From Actinomadura sp. WMMA1423 (GTDB taxonomy: Bacteria > Actinomycetota > Actinomycetes > Streptosporangiales > Streptosporangiaceae), in NCBI RefSeq assembly GCF_006547145.1, contig NZ_CP041244.1, forward strand, positions 682,001 to 746,000: a DNA stretch of 64,000 bases. The letters are read 5' to 3'. Every line of letters begins with the position of its first letter. The stretch's first letter is position 1. The notes under the pieces are model-generated. The model did not search any database, was not told the DNA's origin, and worked only from the letters and a program-made list of their open reading frames with translations. This document shows, piece after piece, positions 1 to 7,405 of the stretch. A program made the translations under genes and the position numbers.

Positions 1-230
1 TCGGTAAGCGAGTCGAGGCGTCCTTCGAACGCGTCGATGCGTTCTTCGGACTTGTGGCACGAGGCCTCCCACTTGTCGGCCCGGCGCTCTTCGCGTTCCA
101 GAACGCTGCGCGGCACCAGGTCGCCTCTGACGATCGCGCGGACGACCAGACCCACAGCGCCGAGCAGGAGAAGGACCACTCCGCCGGCGACGAGGGTCTG
201 CCATGGGATCTGCGCCAGGGCCGCGGTCAA
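1..230 (-). CDS. Small membrane protein at the end of the tail operon, partial
   Basis: The reading frame starts at a TTG (230-228) six bases after GGAGG and runs off the left edge, so the C-terminus is missing. The first 30 residues hold one hydrophobic helix (WQTLVAGGVVLLLLGAVGLV), followed by a charged, helical stretch rich in Glu, Arg and Lys (LEREERRADKWEASCHKSEE). The start overlaps the stop of the upstream tail gene as TTGA, so the two are translationally coupled. Actinophages often carry such one-helix proteins after the minor tail genes, next to the lysis genes; a holin or spanin-like accessory role is possible but not shown. Confidence 0.7.
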   Translation of the reverse strand, partial: MTAALAQIPWQTLVAGGVVLLLLGAVGLVVRAIVRGDLVPRSVLEREERRADKWEASCHKSEERIDAFEGRLDSLT

Positions 231-1147
231 GTTGCCTCCGGGGTTTGGATCGTGGCGTCCCAGACGTTGCCGTCGCGCGCGGCCTTGATCCCCGAGTACG
301 GGGGCTGGCCGCTCTTGGCGGGGGCCTTCAGCTTCACCTGGGAGATGCGGACCTCGCCGATGACCGCCTGCGGGACCGTGAGCTTCACCTGGGCGATGTG
401 CAGCAGGGGCGCGTCGCCGGGGTTCGGGGCGAGGAGTTTGACCTGGGAGATCCGCAGCTCGGGTGGATCTGCTGGCGTGTACTTGTAGGTCGCGACGGCC
501 GCGGTGTACGTGCTGGAGGACGACAGGGTGAGGGTCCCCTGCTGCGCGCCGGTCGCGTTGACGTACTGCCAGGCGACCTGGAGCGCGCGGTCGCTGGAGC
601 CCGCGGAGGTCTCGACCTTCGCGCCGCCCGTCCACCCGGCCGGGATCGTCACGGTCCGGCCGCTGCCGAACCCGTAGATGGCGTAGACGAGTTCGTGCGC
701 CTGCGCGGTGGTGGCGGTCGACCCCGTCGACAGCGAGGTCCCGGACGGTGCGGTGTTCCCGGTCGTCTGGGTCTGGTCCAGCGGCGAGGTGTCGACGTCA
801 TCGAACGCGTCGGCTTGCAGGCACCACCGTGAGCGGGTGCCGCCGGACACCGTGACCGTGATGGTGTCGCCAACCTGCAAGGCCGTCGTGAGTCTCGCAC
901 GCAACACCGCACCGGCGACCGTTGAGTTGGAGGTACCGCCGGCCGTCACATCTGGTGTCGTGCTCCAGGTGTTACTGCGCGAGTCGGCGACTGCGGAGAT
1001 GGTCGCCACGCCGGTCCCACCGCCAGCCTCCCAGATGATGCCGACCAGAACGGTCGACCCGACAGCGGCGCCGGCCGTCAGCGTGATCGCGACGCTCGAG
1101 GCTGCCGAGGACTGCGTCTTGGTGCCCAGGACACCCAGGTGCGCCAT
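227..1147 (-). CDS. Virion surface / minor tail protein with a three-copy C-terminal repeat
   Basis: A 306-residue Thr/Ser/Gly/Ala-rich protein with no Cys-rich or catalytic motif. Residues 1-220 look like an all-beta surface domain (GD-x-I-T-V-T-V, ...W...PAGWTGG, AxYKYT), similar in pattern to the proteins at 1160-2209 and 16697-18277. Residues about 228-290 hold three short repeats built on LRISQVKLxAP, LHIAQVKLTVP and VRISQVKLKAP. It lies last among the tail genes, downstream of the tail tip, so a receptor-binding or decoration role is likely. Exact function not recognised. Confidence 0.75.
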   Translation of the reverse strand: MAHLGVLGTKTQSSAASSVAITLTAGAAVGSTVLVGIIWEAGGGTGVATISAVADSRSNTWSTTPDVTAGGTSNSTVAGAVLRARLTTALQVGDTITVTVSGGTRSRWCLQADAFDDVDTSPLDQTQTTGNTAPSGTSLSTGSTATTAQAHELVYAIYGFGSGRTVTIPAGWTGGAKVETSAGSSDRALQVAWQYVNATGAQQGTLTLSSSSTYTAAVATYKYTPADPPELRISQVKLLAPNPGDAPLLHIAQVKLTVPQAVIGEVRISQVKLKAPAKSGQPPYSGIKAARDGNVWDATIQTPEAT

Positions 1148-1159
1148 GTCCGCGCCCCG

Positions 1160-2209
1160 TCAGCTCAGGTCCGCGGCGAAGGTGAGCCGCAGCGCCGAGT
1201 AGTCGCTGATCGCGTTCGCCTCGCCGCTGCTGAGGGTGTGGGTGTAGGTCGCGAACGAGCCGGTCACGGCCTGCGTCCACGTGGCGATCGTCGTGGGGCC
1301 CTGCTTCAGGGTGACGATGACGTTCCCGGCCGACGCGCCTGCGGCATAGCAGCCTCGGAACTCGACCGTGTGACCGGACCCCGAGTTCGGGTCGATCAGC
1401 GCGGCCATGCCGACCTGGATGAACCCGCCGTCTGCGAGTTGGACGTAGCTGGTGTCAACGTTGGCTGCGAGGTTGGCGTACGGCCCGGAGCCGCCGCCCG
1501 GTGCAGGGACGCCCACCGCGCCGTCCGAGTCGATGTCGCTGACGGGGCGGGACACCTGCGTGGTCGAGATCGGCGTGAGGCCGATGGTGAACATCGCTGC
1601 CTTGCCGGACGCGGCGCCGGCGACGAGGGACTCTCCGCCGTAGGAGCCGAGGGTGGCCGCCGCCTTGTCCTGCACGGTCGCGGTCACGTGCCCGGACAGG
1701 TTGGTGTTGTCGAGGCTGTCTTGCCGCTTGGTGTAGCCACTCACCGTGCCCCAGCTCTGTGTGGCGGAGTCGGACTGGACGGCGGCGATGATGATGCGGG
1801 CGTTGTCGACGGTGGTGGTCGCGGTCGGTGTGGTGTGTGACGCGGTCGCGATCGTCTCGGACGCCGCGGCGGCGACGTTGATGGGGCTGACGGGGTCCGT
1901 CCCGCTGTACGCGGCGATGATCGCGCAGGACTTGCCGGTGCCGGGGGTGATGAGGGTGACGGTGGCGCCTGGGTCGCCGGACTGCGCGACGCGGTAGTAC
2001 GCCGCGGCGAAGAGGTTCGAGGGGACGCGGCGTGTGTCGATCGCGGTCCACCCGGCCGGGGTGGGCCAGTCGTTGCCCGAGACCCCGGCGTCGTTGAGGC
2101 CGCCGATGAGCAGCAGGCAGTCACCGGCCTGGACCCCGGAGGGGATGGTGATGCCGAGGGACCCGGTGGTCAGGTGCGCCTCAGCGCTGGCCCGGAACGC
2201 GATGGCCAA
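1160..2209 (-). CDS. Minor tail / receptor-region protein with a GWxxI surface domain
   Basis: I place the start at TTG 2209 (MAIAFRASAEAH, 349 residues), behind AAAGGGG; the same TTG-GCN-ATC start follows AGAGGGG in the tail gene at 4183-5124. Residues 1-220 form a beta-rich domain (VQAGDCLLLIGG, PAGWTAIDTRR, YYRVA, ATVTLITPG) of a kind common in actinophage virion-surface proteins; residues 250-349 carry a second beta region (VQLADGGFIQVG, TVEFRGCYA, TIATWTQAV, ALRLTFAADL), possibly sugar-binding. No enzymatic motif. It precedes the 306-residue surface protein by a 12-base gap. Likely a tail adhesin. Confidence 0.75.
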   Translation of the reverse strand: MAIAFRASAEAHLTTGSLGITIPSGVQAGDCLLLIGGLNDAGVSGNDWPTPAGWTAIDTRRVPSNLFAAAYYRVAQSGDPGATVTLITPGTGKSCAIIAAYSGTDPVSPINVAAAASETIATASHTTPTATTTVDNARIIIAAVQSDSATQSWGTVSGYTKRQDSLDNTNLSGHVTATVQDKAAATLGSYGGESLVAGAASGKAAMFTIGLTPISTTQVSRPVSDIDSDGAVGVPAPGGGSGPYANLAANVDTSYVQLADGGFIQVGMAALIDPNSGSGHTVEFRGCYAAGASAGNVIVTLKQGPTTIATWTQAVTGSFATYTHTLSSGEANAISDYSALRLTFAADLS

Positions 2210-2238
2210 GACGACCCCTTTCAGGCAGGGCGGCGCGC

Positions 2239-2244
2239 GACAAT
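2239..2244 (+). promoter_or_regulatory. Candidate -10 box for leaderless moron transcript
   Basis: GACAAT lies six bases before ATG 2251. The A at position 2 and T at position 6 match the actinobacterial -10 pattern TAnnnT, and the spacing would put the first transcribed base on the start codon. No convincing -35. Confidence 0.3.
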
Positions 2245-2250
2245 GGCGCC

Positions 2251-2676
2251 ATGGACGGGACCGAGGAGTTCCTGCAGCGCGCACGGCGCGAGGTACTCGG
2301 GGAGCAGTTGCGGCTGTTCGAAGAGCGATGGCGGCGGTCAAGCGGGGCAGTGATGCGGGACCTGGGCGCTATGCGCTGCCCTGCCTGTCAGGCGCCGCTC
2401 CGGCGAATTCACGGGACGCCTCAGTCCCAGACCCCAGGCGCATCCGAACCCGGCGACGAGTGGTGCCGCTGTCCGGAGTGCGACGTGTACTGGCGACTCG
2501 TCTTGCCGTCCGGGTGGGAGTGGTATCTGGTAGCCGACAACCATCCCTGGCACGACGTTCTGGCTGCCAGGGCCAGAGCACGAGAAGCCGCCGACGAAGC
2601 GGCTGAGGTCTCGCGGATGGAGAGCGTGCTGTCTGACCGCTGTCGTGAAGCGACTCAGAGCACGAACTTGGTGTAG
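2251..2676 (+). CDS. Zinc-ribbon protein, plus-strand insert (moron) in the tail operon
   Basis: A 141-residue protein on the opposite strand to all its neighbours. It has a CPAC pair (about residues 43-46) and a CRCPEC cluster (about 72-77), the spacing of a zinc ribbon, followed by VYWRLVLPSGWEWYLV and a helical Ala/Glu-rich tail. Its 3' end overlaps the convergent glycosidase gene by 22 bases. There is no Shine-Dalgarno sequence; GACAAT ends six bases before the ATG, which fits a leaderless transcript. A separately transcribed cargo gene is the simplest reading; its function is unknown. Confidence 0.7.
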   Translation: MDGTEEFLQRARREVLGEQLRLFEERWRRSSGAVMRDLGAMRCPACQAPLRRIHGTPQSQTPGASEPGDEWCRCPECDVYWRLVLPSGWEWYLVADNHPWHDVLAARARAREAADEAAEVSRMESVLSDRCREATQSTNLV

Positions 2677-3644
2677 TCGCTGTAGTGCGCCGCGCTCGCG
2701 GCCTTCGCCGCCGAGATCCACGCCGACACGTTCCCCGGCGTCGGATTCGAGATGGGGCCAGCCGTGTCGAACCAGCACGCGAACGCGCACCGGGTGTGGC
2801 TACCGCCGCCCGCCGTGGTGGTCAGGTACGCGACCTGCGCGTTAAGCCAGCTGACGTCCTGCGGGCCGGTGTTGCCGTAGCCGATCTCCGGAACGGCCCA
2901 CGCGATCCCCTTCGAGCGGGCGAAGTCCACGGCCGGACCCCACAGCGACGCGCCACTGCCGACGTGGCTGTAACCGTCCACGCCGAAGCAATCCACGAGG
3001 CCATCACCGGGCCAGGTGTCGGCATACGTGGTGCCTGCCTTCGGGTTCGTCCCGGACCAGGTGGTGAGGATCTGGATCGTGTAGAGATGGCTCCAGCCCT
3101 CGGACTGGACCTGCCTGACGAGCTGGCAGAACCGGCGGAGCGCCGCCTTGTAGGTGTTCAGCGAGAACGCCCCGTCACGGATCTTGCCGTCGCCCTCATG
3201 CCACACACTGACGAACGCCACGTGGCTCTTGGGGATGCTGCGCAAGAACGTCAGCGTCTGCGCGTCCAGGCTCCCGGCCGCCATGGCGTTGATGTCCGGC
3301 TTCCCCGACCAGCAGCTGGCGCGCAGCCCCACGTCCACCCCGCCGTTGCACGCCGCCCACGACGCGGGCATCCCGGCGGCGGCGGGCTGGTAGCTGCGCC
3401 GGATCGTCAGCGGACCGTACGCGGTGTCCTTCGCCCCGAAGTCCGACCCCGACAGCGACTGCGGGCAGGTCCCCCACAAGATCGCGTTACGGTTCCCCAC
3501 CACCGGACCGCCATCCCCAGGGCCTCCGGTCCCAGGACTGCCATCACCGGGTGAGCCGGGCGACCCAGGGATGATGACGCCGGCGTCGCCGTTGAGCGGG
3601 AGGAGCCGCTGCTGGGAGGCGACGTAGACCTTCGCGTACCTCAC
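2655..3644 (-). CDS. Tail-associated GH26-like glycoside hydrolase with collagen-like linker
   Basis: The start is GTG 3644 behind GGAGG, giving 329 residues. Residues 1-25 are an attachment segment, 26-46 a Gly-Pro-rich collagen-like linker, and 50-329 an (alpha/beta)8-type hydrolase domain. Two glutamates sit where the GH26/GH5-clan acid/base and nucleophile are expected: Glu150 in VSVWHEGD and Glu253 in AVPEIGYGN. It is probably a virion depolymerase cutting a surface glycan of the host; the sugar cannot be read from the sequence. The gene lies among the distal tail genes and meets the plus-strand zinc-ribbon gene tail to tail. Confidence 0.75.
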   Translation of the reverse strand: MRYAKVYVASQQRLLPLNGDAGVIIPGSPGSPGDGSPGTGGPGDGGPVVGNRNAILWGTCPQSLSGSDFGAKDTAYGPLTIRRSYQPAAAGMPASWAACNGGVDVGLRASCWSGKPDINAMAAGSLDAQTLTFLRSIPKSHVAFVSVWHEGDGKIRDGAFSLNTYKAALRRFCQLVRQVQSEGWSHLYTIQILTTWSGTNPKAGTTYADTWPGDGLVDCFGVDGYSHVGSGASLWGPAVDFARSKGIAWAVPEIGYGNTGPQDVSWLNAQVAYLTTTAGGGSHTRCAFACWFDTAGPISNPTPGNVSAWISAAKAASAAHYSDYTKFVL

Positions 3645-3646
3645 CC

Positions 3647-4183
3647 TCAGCCTCCCGGCGTCGGGTTGATCCAGTAGTCCCCCGGGGGGATGAGCGCCGG
3701 AGCCGTCGGCCCGAACCACACATAGACGCGGCTGTCGTCCGGTCGGGCGGGCCAGGAGGAGGTGTCGGTGTTGTAGACGACCGCGCCCACCGAGTTGGAC
3801 AGCAGGTCGATGGTGGCCTGCTGGGTCGCGACGGTCGCGGACAGGTCGGTGAGGACGTCCCCGACATCGGTCGCGATCATCTTGTAGCGGGCGCCTCCAC
3901 CGGCGTCCGCCCACAGCGCGAACACACCATCAGGGCCCTGGAACTCGGGGATGGCGCCGACGGTGAACCCGCCGACGCCTGCCGAGGACACGACCTGGGT
4001 GATGGGGGCGCCGGCGGAGTCGAGGAGGTCGGTGTACTGCGTCCCGCCGGTTTTTGCCGACCAGAGCGTGATGGTGGCGGGCCCGGTCGCCAGCACTGAC
4101 GCGGTGGTGACGTCATCGGTGGTGGTGGGCGCGTCGGTGTCCATCGTCCAGTCGCTCAAGGACTGTCCGAACCAGTGCCGCAT
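3647..4183 (-). CDS. Minor tail protein
   Basis: 178 residues from ATG 4183, whose ATGA overlaps the stop of the preceding tail gene. The N-terminal half is beta-rich (TITLWSAKTGGTQYTDLLD, VGAIPEFQGPDGVFALWAD), the middle has a heptad-like helix (LTDLSATVATQQATIDLLSNS) that may trimerise, and the end is Pro-rich (PPGDYWINPTPGG). This beta / coiled-coil / linker layout suggests a short tail fibre or collar subunit. No family recognised beyond phage tail position. Confidence 0.75.
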   Translation of the reverse strand: MRHWFGQSLSDWTMDTDAPTTTDDVTTASVLATGPATITLWSAKTGGTQYTDLLDSAGAPITQVVSSAGVGGFTVGAIPEFQGPDGVFALWADAGGGARYKMIATDVGDVLTDLSATVATQQATIDLLSNSVGAVVYNTDTSSWPARPDDSRVYVWFGPTAPALIPPGDYWINPTPGG

Positions 4184-5124
4184 CAGGCCGCCCCCACCCA
4201 CGACGTGGAGAACCCGAGCAGGGTCCCGCCGCTGCTGGGGATGGAGGCCCCGGCGGTGAACCAGATCTGCCCCGCACGGCTGTCACCGCTCGGGTAGATG
4301 GTGAGGCGTCTCAGGTCGGCGCCGGACCCGCCGGTGTAGGCGTACACCGCCTCGATGGGGACGAAGTCGGCCGGGATCGTCCCAGGGAGGCGCACGTCCG
4401 GGGACACGGCGCCGCCGGTACGGGTCAGTGACCCGTACCGGCACGTCACCATGTCGCCGCGGCGCCGCACGACTGTGGACGCCGCACCGGAGGTCGACCA
4501 GCCCGACCCGGAGATGGTGAGGACCTGGTCCAGGGGTGGCTGGTAGATGGTGCGCCACACCGACCCGTCGGCGAACAGGACCTTGCCGGTGTCACGTTCG
4601 AACCCGACCCGCCGCAGCGTCGCGGCCGGCCGGGCTCCGGAGCGGAACTCCACCGGCGGCGCCGCGGCGAACACCCGCTCATCGGTCAGGCCCGACAGGG
4701 AACCGTTCGACGCCGCCGTCCACCGCGCGATCGGGATGTCGTAGTTCCCTCCGCCGGTCTGCGACAGCGCGGGGATCGCCGGGGACGTCGCAGGCGTGCC
4801 CTTGATCACCACGGGTTTGATCCAGTTCGCGGCCGCGCTCGCGGTCCGGTCCAGCCGCAACGCGAGCCGGTCGATGCGGTTCTGCGCGTCGGCCGCCGGG
4901 ATCGAGGTGGCGGTCGTGGAGGGGTTGTCGACGTGGAACCCGCGGATCTGCGCGGCCCCAGTGCCCAGGACCGCAGTGCGGGCACCGGTGTTCAGGGTGG
5001 CGGCGAGCTCGTTGAGGACGCCGGGGATCACCCCGTCGGCGGAGAAGCCGGTGAAGAACTTCTCCCACTGCGCCATCGTCGACAGCGTCGAGTCCGACGT
5101 CGGGAAGGCAGCGTCGATCGCCAA
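4183..5124 (-). CDS. Minor tail protein
   Basis: The start is TTG 5124 (MAIDAAFPTSDST, 313 residues), after AGAGGGG. The N-terminus (LSTMAQWEKFFTGFSADGVI) and the segment IRGFHVDNPST...NRIDRLALRLDR occur in actinophage tail proteins directly behind the tail tip. The C-terminal part is beta-rich (YRYG-like strands, DVRLPGTIPADFVPIEAV) and likely a receptor-facing domain. It overlaps the next tail gene by ATGA. Probably part of the host-recognition complex. Confidence 0.75.
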   Translation of the reverse strand: MAIDAAFPTSDSTLSTMAQWEKFFTGFSADGVIPGVLNELAATLNTGARTAVLGTGAAQIRGFHVDNPSTTATSIPAADAQNRIDRLALRLDRTASAAANWIKPVVIKGTPATSPAIPALSQTGGGNYDIPIARWTAASNGSLSGLTDERVFAAAPPVEFRSGARPAATLRRVGFERDTGKVLFADGSVWRTIYQPPLDQVLTISGSGWSTSGAASTVVRRRGDMVTCRYGSLTRTGGAVSPDVRLPGTIPADFVPIEAVYAYTGGSGADLRRLTIYPSGDSRAGQIWFTAGASIPSSGGTLLGFSTSWVGAA

Positions 5125-5172
5125 GACGGCCCCTCTCAAGGTGGTGGTGGGCTGCGCCCGCACGGCGATGGG

Positions 5173-6426
5173 TCAGGCGCGGGAGCGGAGCAGCTGCTCG
5201 AGCTGCCGGACCCGGGCGGACAGCTGCGCGATCGCGGTCGCGTCGTCGGTCGCAGCGTCGGAGCCGGCGTCGTTGTCGCCGATCGTGGGGGTGACGGTCT
5301 CGGTGTAGGGGGCGGTGGTGGCGTCCGCGGTGAGCTGCACGGCGGTGACGGTGTCGGTGTAGGTGATGCCGTCGCGGATGTCGGCGGCGACCAAGTCACC
5401 GATGCCGTAGCCCTGGATGCCGGTGGCGTCGCGGCCGAACCGGACACGGGGGATGTCGCCTGCGGCGAGCGCCACGCGGGTCTGTGCGGCGCCGCGCGCG
5501 ACCTCGTCGAGCTGCGCCTGGGTGATCTGCGCGGCCTCGGTCGTGGAGGACTGGTCGGTGTACCGCTCGACGCGGCGCCACGGGTCGGTGGCGCTCACAC
5601 CGCCGTGGGTTTCGGTGAACGGCCCGACCGCCGCGGCGGACTGCATGAGGATCGCGTTCGCGGTCGGGGTCGCGTCCGTGATGGACCAGGAGCGCAGTGA
5701 CCCGTACCGCTCGGAGAACACGACCCGATCGGTGAGGTCGCGGGGCTCGTAGCAGTCGAACACCAGTTGCCCGCCGACCAGCGCGATCGACACACCGATG
5801 TCGGCCTGCCGGGCGACGGCGCGGATCATGTCCATGAGGGACTCGCCGGCGGTGGAGGCCTGGTCGGTGCCGGGGTCGGCGGCGGGGTTCTTGATGGAGA
5901 TGGTGTAGGTGACGGTGCCGCCGCGGGCCAGGTCGGGAGCGACGGTGAAGCCGGGGACACGGCGCGAGGTGTCGCCCGCGGTGACGATGTTCGCCTTGAC
6001 CAGATCCTTGATCACGGTTTCGGCTTTGCCGGTCACCGGGGTGGACCCGATGGTCTGGCCGGCCCAGGTGGTCGCGGCGTTGCGGTACACGATCCGGTCG
6101 GCCAGGAGCGAGAAGTAGTCGGCGCCGGAGAACACGATCGTCTCGACGATCTCCCCGTTCTCGCTGATCTGTTTGGAGGGGTTGACGGCCTCGGCCTTGA
6201 GCGGCACCTCGTAGACGCCGTTCCAGTCGACGAAGAACCCCGTCCGGGGCTTCAGGACCCCGTCGGTGTCGAAGTCGACGAGATCCCAGGTGGTGTCGTT
6301 GGCGGGGACGGTGAGGGAGAACGCGCCGACGGCGTTGTAGCGGACGGCGTTGATGTCGAGCCGCAGCCACGGCAACGGCTTCAGCTTCGTCCAGCTGGTG
6401 GTGAGGGGCTCAACAGTGACCGCCAC
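5173..6426 (-). CDS. Tail tip protein, Siphovirus ReqiPepy6 Gp37-like
   Basis: 417 residues from GTG 6426, seven bases after GGAGG. The family signature is clear: a start of VEPLTTSWTKL, then WLRLDINAVRYNAVGAFSLTV, GFFVDWNGVYEVPLKAEAV, and a late segment TRVALAAGDIPRVRFGRDATGIQGYGIGD. Gp37-like proteins belong to the tail-tip / baseplate hub of actinobacterial siphoviruses, next to the distal tail protein, as here. The C-terminal 40 residues (DATAIAQLSARVRQLEQLL) form a short coiled coil. Confidence 0.85.
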   Translation of the reverse strand: MAVTVEPLTTSWTKLKPLPWLRLDINAVRYNAVGAFSLTVPANDTTWDLVDFDTDGVLKPRTGFFVDWNGVYEVPLKAEAVNPSKQISENGEIVETIVFSGADYFSLLADRIVYRNAATTWAGQTIGSTPVTGKAETVIKDLVKANIVTAGDTSRRVPGFTVAPDLARGGTVTYTISIKNPAADPGTDQASTAGESLMDMIRAVARQADIGVSIALVGGQLVFDCYEPRDLTDRVVFSERYGSLRSWSITDATPTANAILMQSAAAVGPFTETHGGVSATDPWRRVERYTDQSSTTEAAQITQAQLDEVARGAAQTRVALAAGDIPRVRFGRDATGIQGYGIGDLVAADIRDGITYTDTVTAVQLTADATTAPYTETVTPTIGDNDAGSDAATDDATAIAQLSARVRQLEQLLRSRA

Positions 6427-6435
6427 AGGAGCCTC

Positions 6436-7395
6436 CTAGGCGCGGAGCCAGCGGCGGACGTAGGACAGTTCGATCCGCGACGCCGACGACGACCCCGACA
6501 GCGCGAGGTTCAGGTGGTTGGGGCCCTTCACCAGCTCCCACAGATCCCGCGGGCTGCTCTTCACCAGGTCGGTCCATCGGTCCTCGCCGTCCTGGTCGAT
6601 GGCGTAGGCGGACCCGTCGGGGGCGGTGTCGATGGTGACGGTCTCGCCCTCCGACAGCGCGGTCGCCAGGCCGAAGGACCGGCCTAGCGTCACGTTCTCC
6701 AGCGTCGGTGTCCCCGGGCCGGAGATCTTCCAGACGGGGTAGGCGGCCGCGTTGCCGGTGTTGTTGACGGTGGTGTCGCCGAGCACCGCGTACGGCGACA
6801 GCACGACGGGCGGCATCGGCGGCACTCCGGCGCCGCTGTCGGCGCCCTGGAAGGTGAGGGTGGTCGGGGTGGCGTCCGACCAGCACGCGTCCAGCGACTT
6901 GAACGTGATCACGAAGCTGGTCCAGGTGAGGCCGGACTTGTCGCGGTCGTCGTCGGACAGGTCCGGGCCGTCGGTCACCATCACCTTGATGCGGCGGCCC
7001 GTGCCGTCCGGCCGCTGGATCACCAGCGTCCCCGGCGCGGGTTCACCGAGCCGCTCGGTCCACAGCGCCTGCGCGAGCCGGTCGGACAGCCGCAGGAACT
7101 CGGTCTGGGTGTCGGCGCCGGCGACGATCCCGACGAGGATGGTCCGGCCGCTGCCGACGTAGTTCTGCGGCAGCGACGCCCCGGACGGCATCCCCAGCGT
7201 CGTCAGCGACACCGGTGGTGAGCCGTGCCCAGCGACATTGGTGACCTGCACCGGCCCGGCCAGGTCCGACCAGTCCCACTGCTCACCATCAGGGTCGATG
7301 TACAGGACCCGCAGCGGCCGGGCCCGTACGGCCCCCGGCCCGCCACCGCCCGGCGCCCCGGGCCCGGCGGCTCCTGCTCTTGCGGGAAGCGGCAT
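6436..7395 (-). CDS. Distal tail protein (Dit-like)
   Basis: 319 residues from ATG 7395. After a Gly/Pro-rich leader it reads LRVLYIDPDGEQWDWSDL, GSGRTILVGIVAGADTQTEF and RIKVMVTDGPDLSDDDRDKS, ending in a galectin-like half (NNTGNAAAYPVWKISGPG, GLATALSEGETVTIDTAPDG). This is the standard layout of siphophage tail proteins placed directly after the tape measure, which join the tail tube to the tip. It lies 10 bases after the tape measure stop. Confidence 0.8.
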   Translation of the reverse strand: MPLPARAGAAGPGAPGGGGPGAVRARPLRVLYIDPDGEQWDWSDLAGPVQVTNVAGHGSPPVSLTTLGMPSGASLPQNYVGSGRTILVGIVAGADTQTEFLRLSDRLAQALWTERLGEPAPGTLVIQRPDGTGRRIKVMVTDGPDLSDDDRDKSGLTWTSFVITFKSLDACWSDATPTTLTFQGADSGAGVPPMPPVVLSPYAVLGDTTVNNTGNAAAYPVWKISGPGTPTLENVTLGRSFGLATALSEGETVTIDTAPDGSAYAIDQDGEDRWTDLVKSSPRDLWELVKGPNHLNLALSGSSSASRIELSYVRRWLRA

Positions 7396-7405
7396 CCAGG
7401 GCCCC

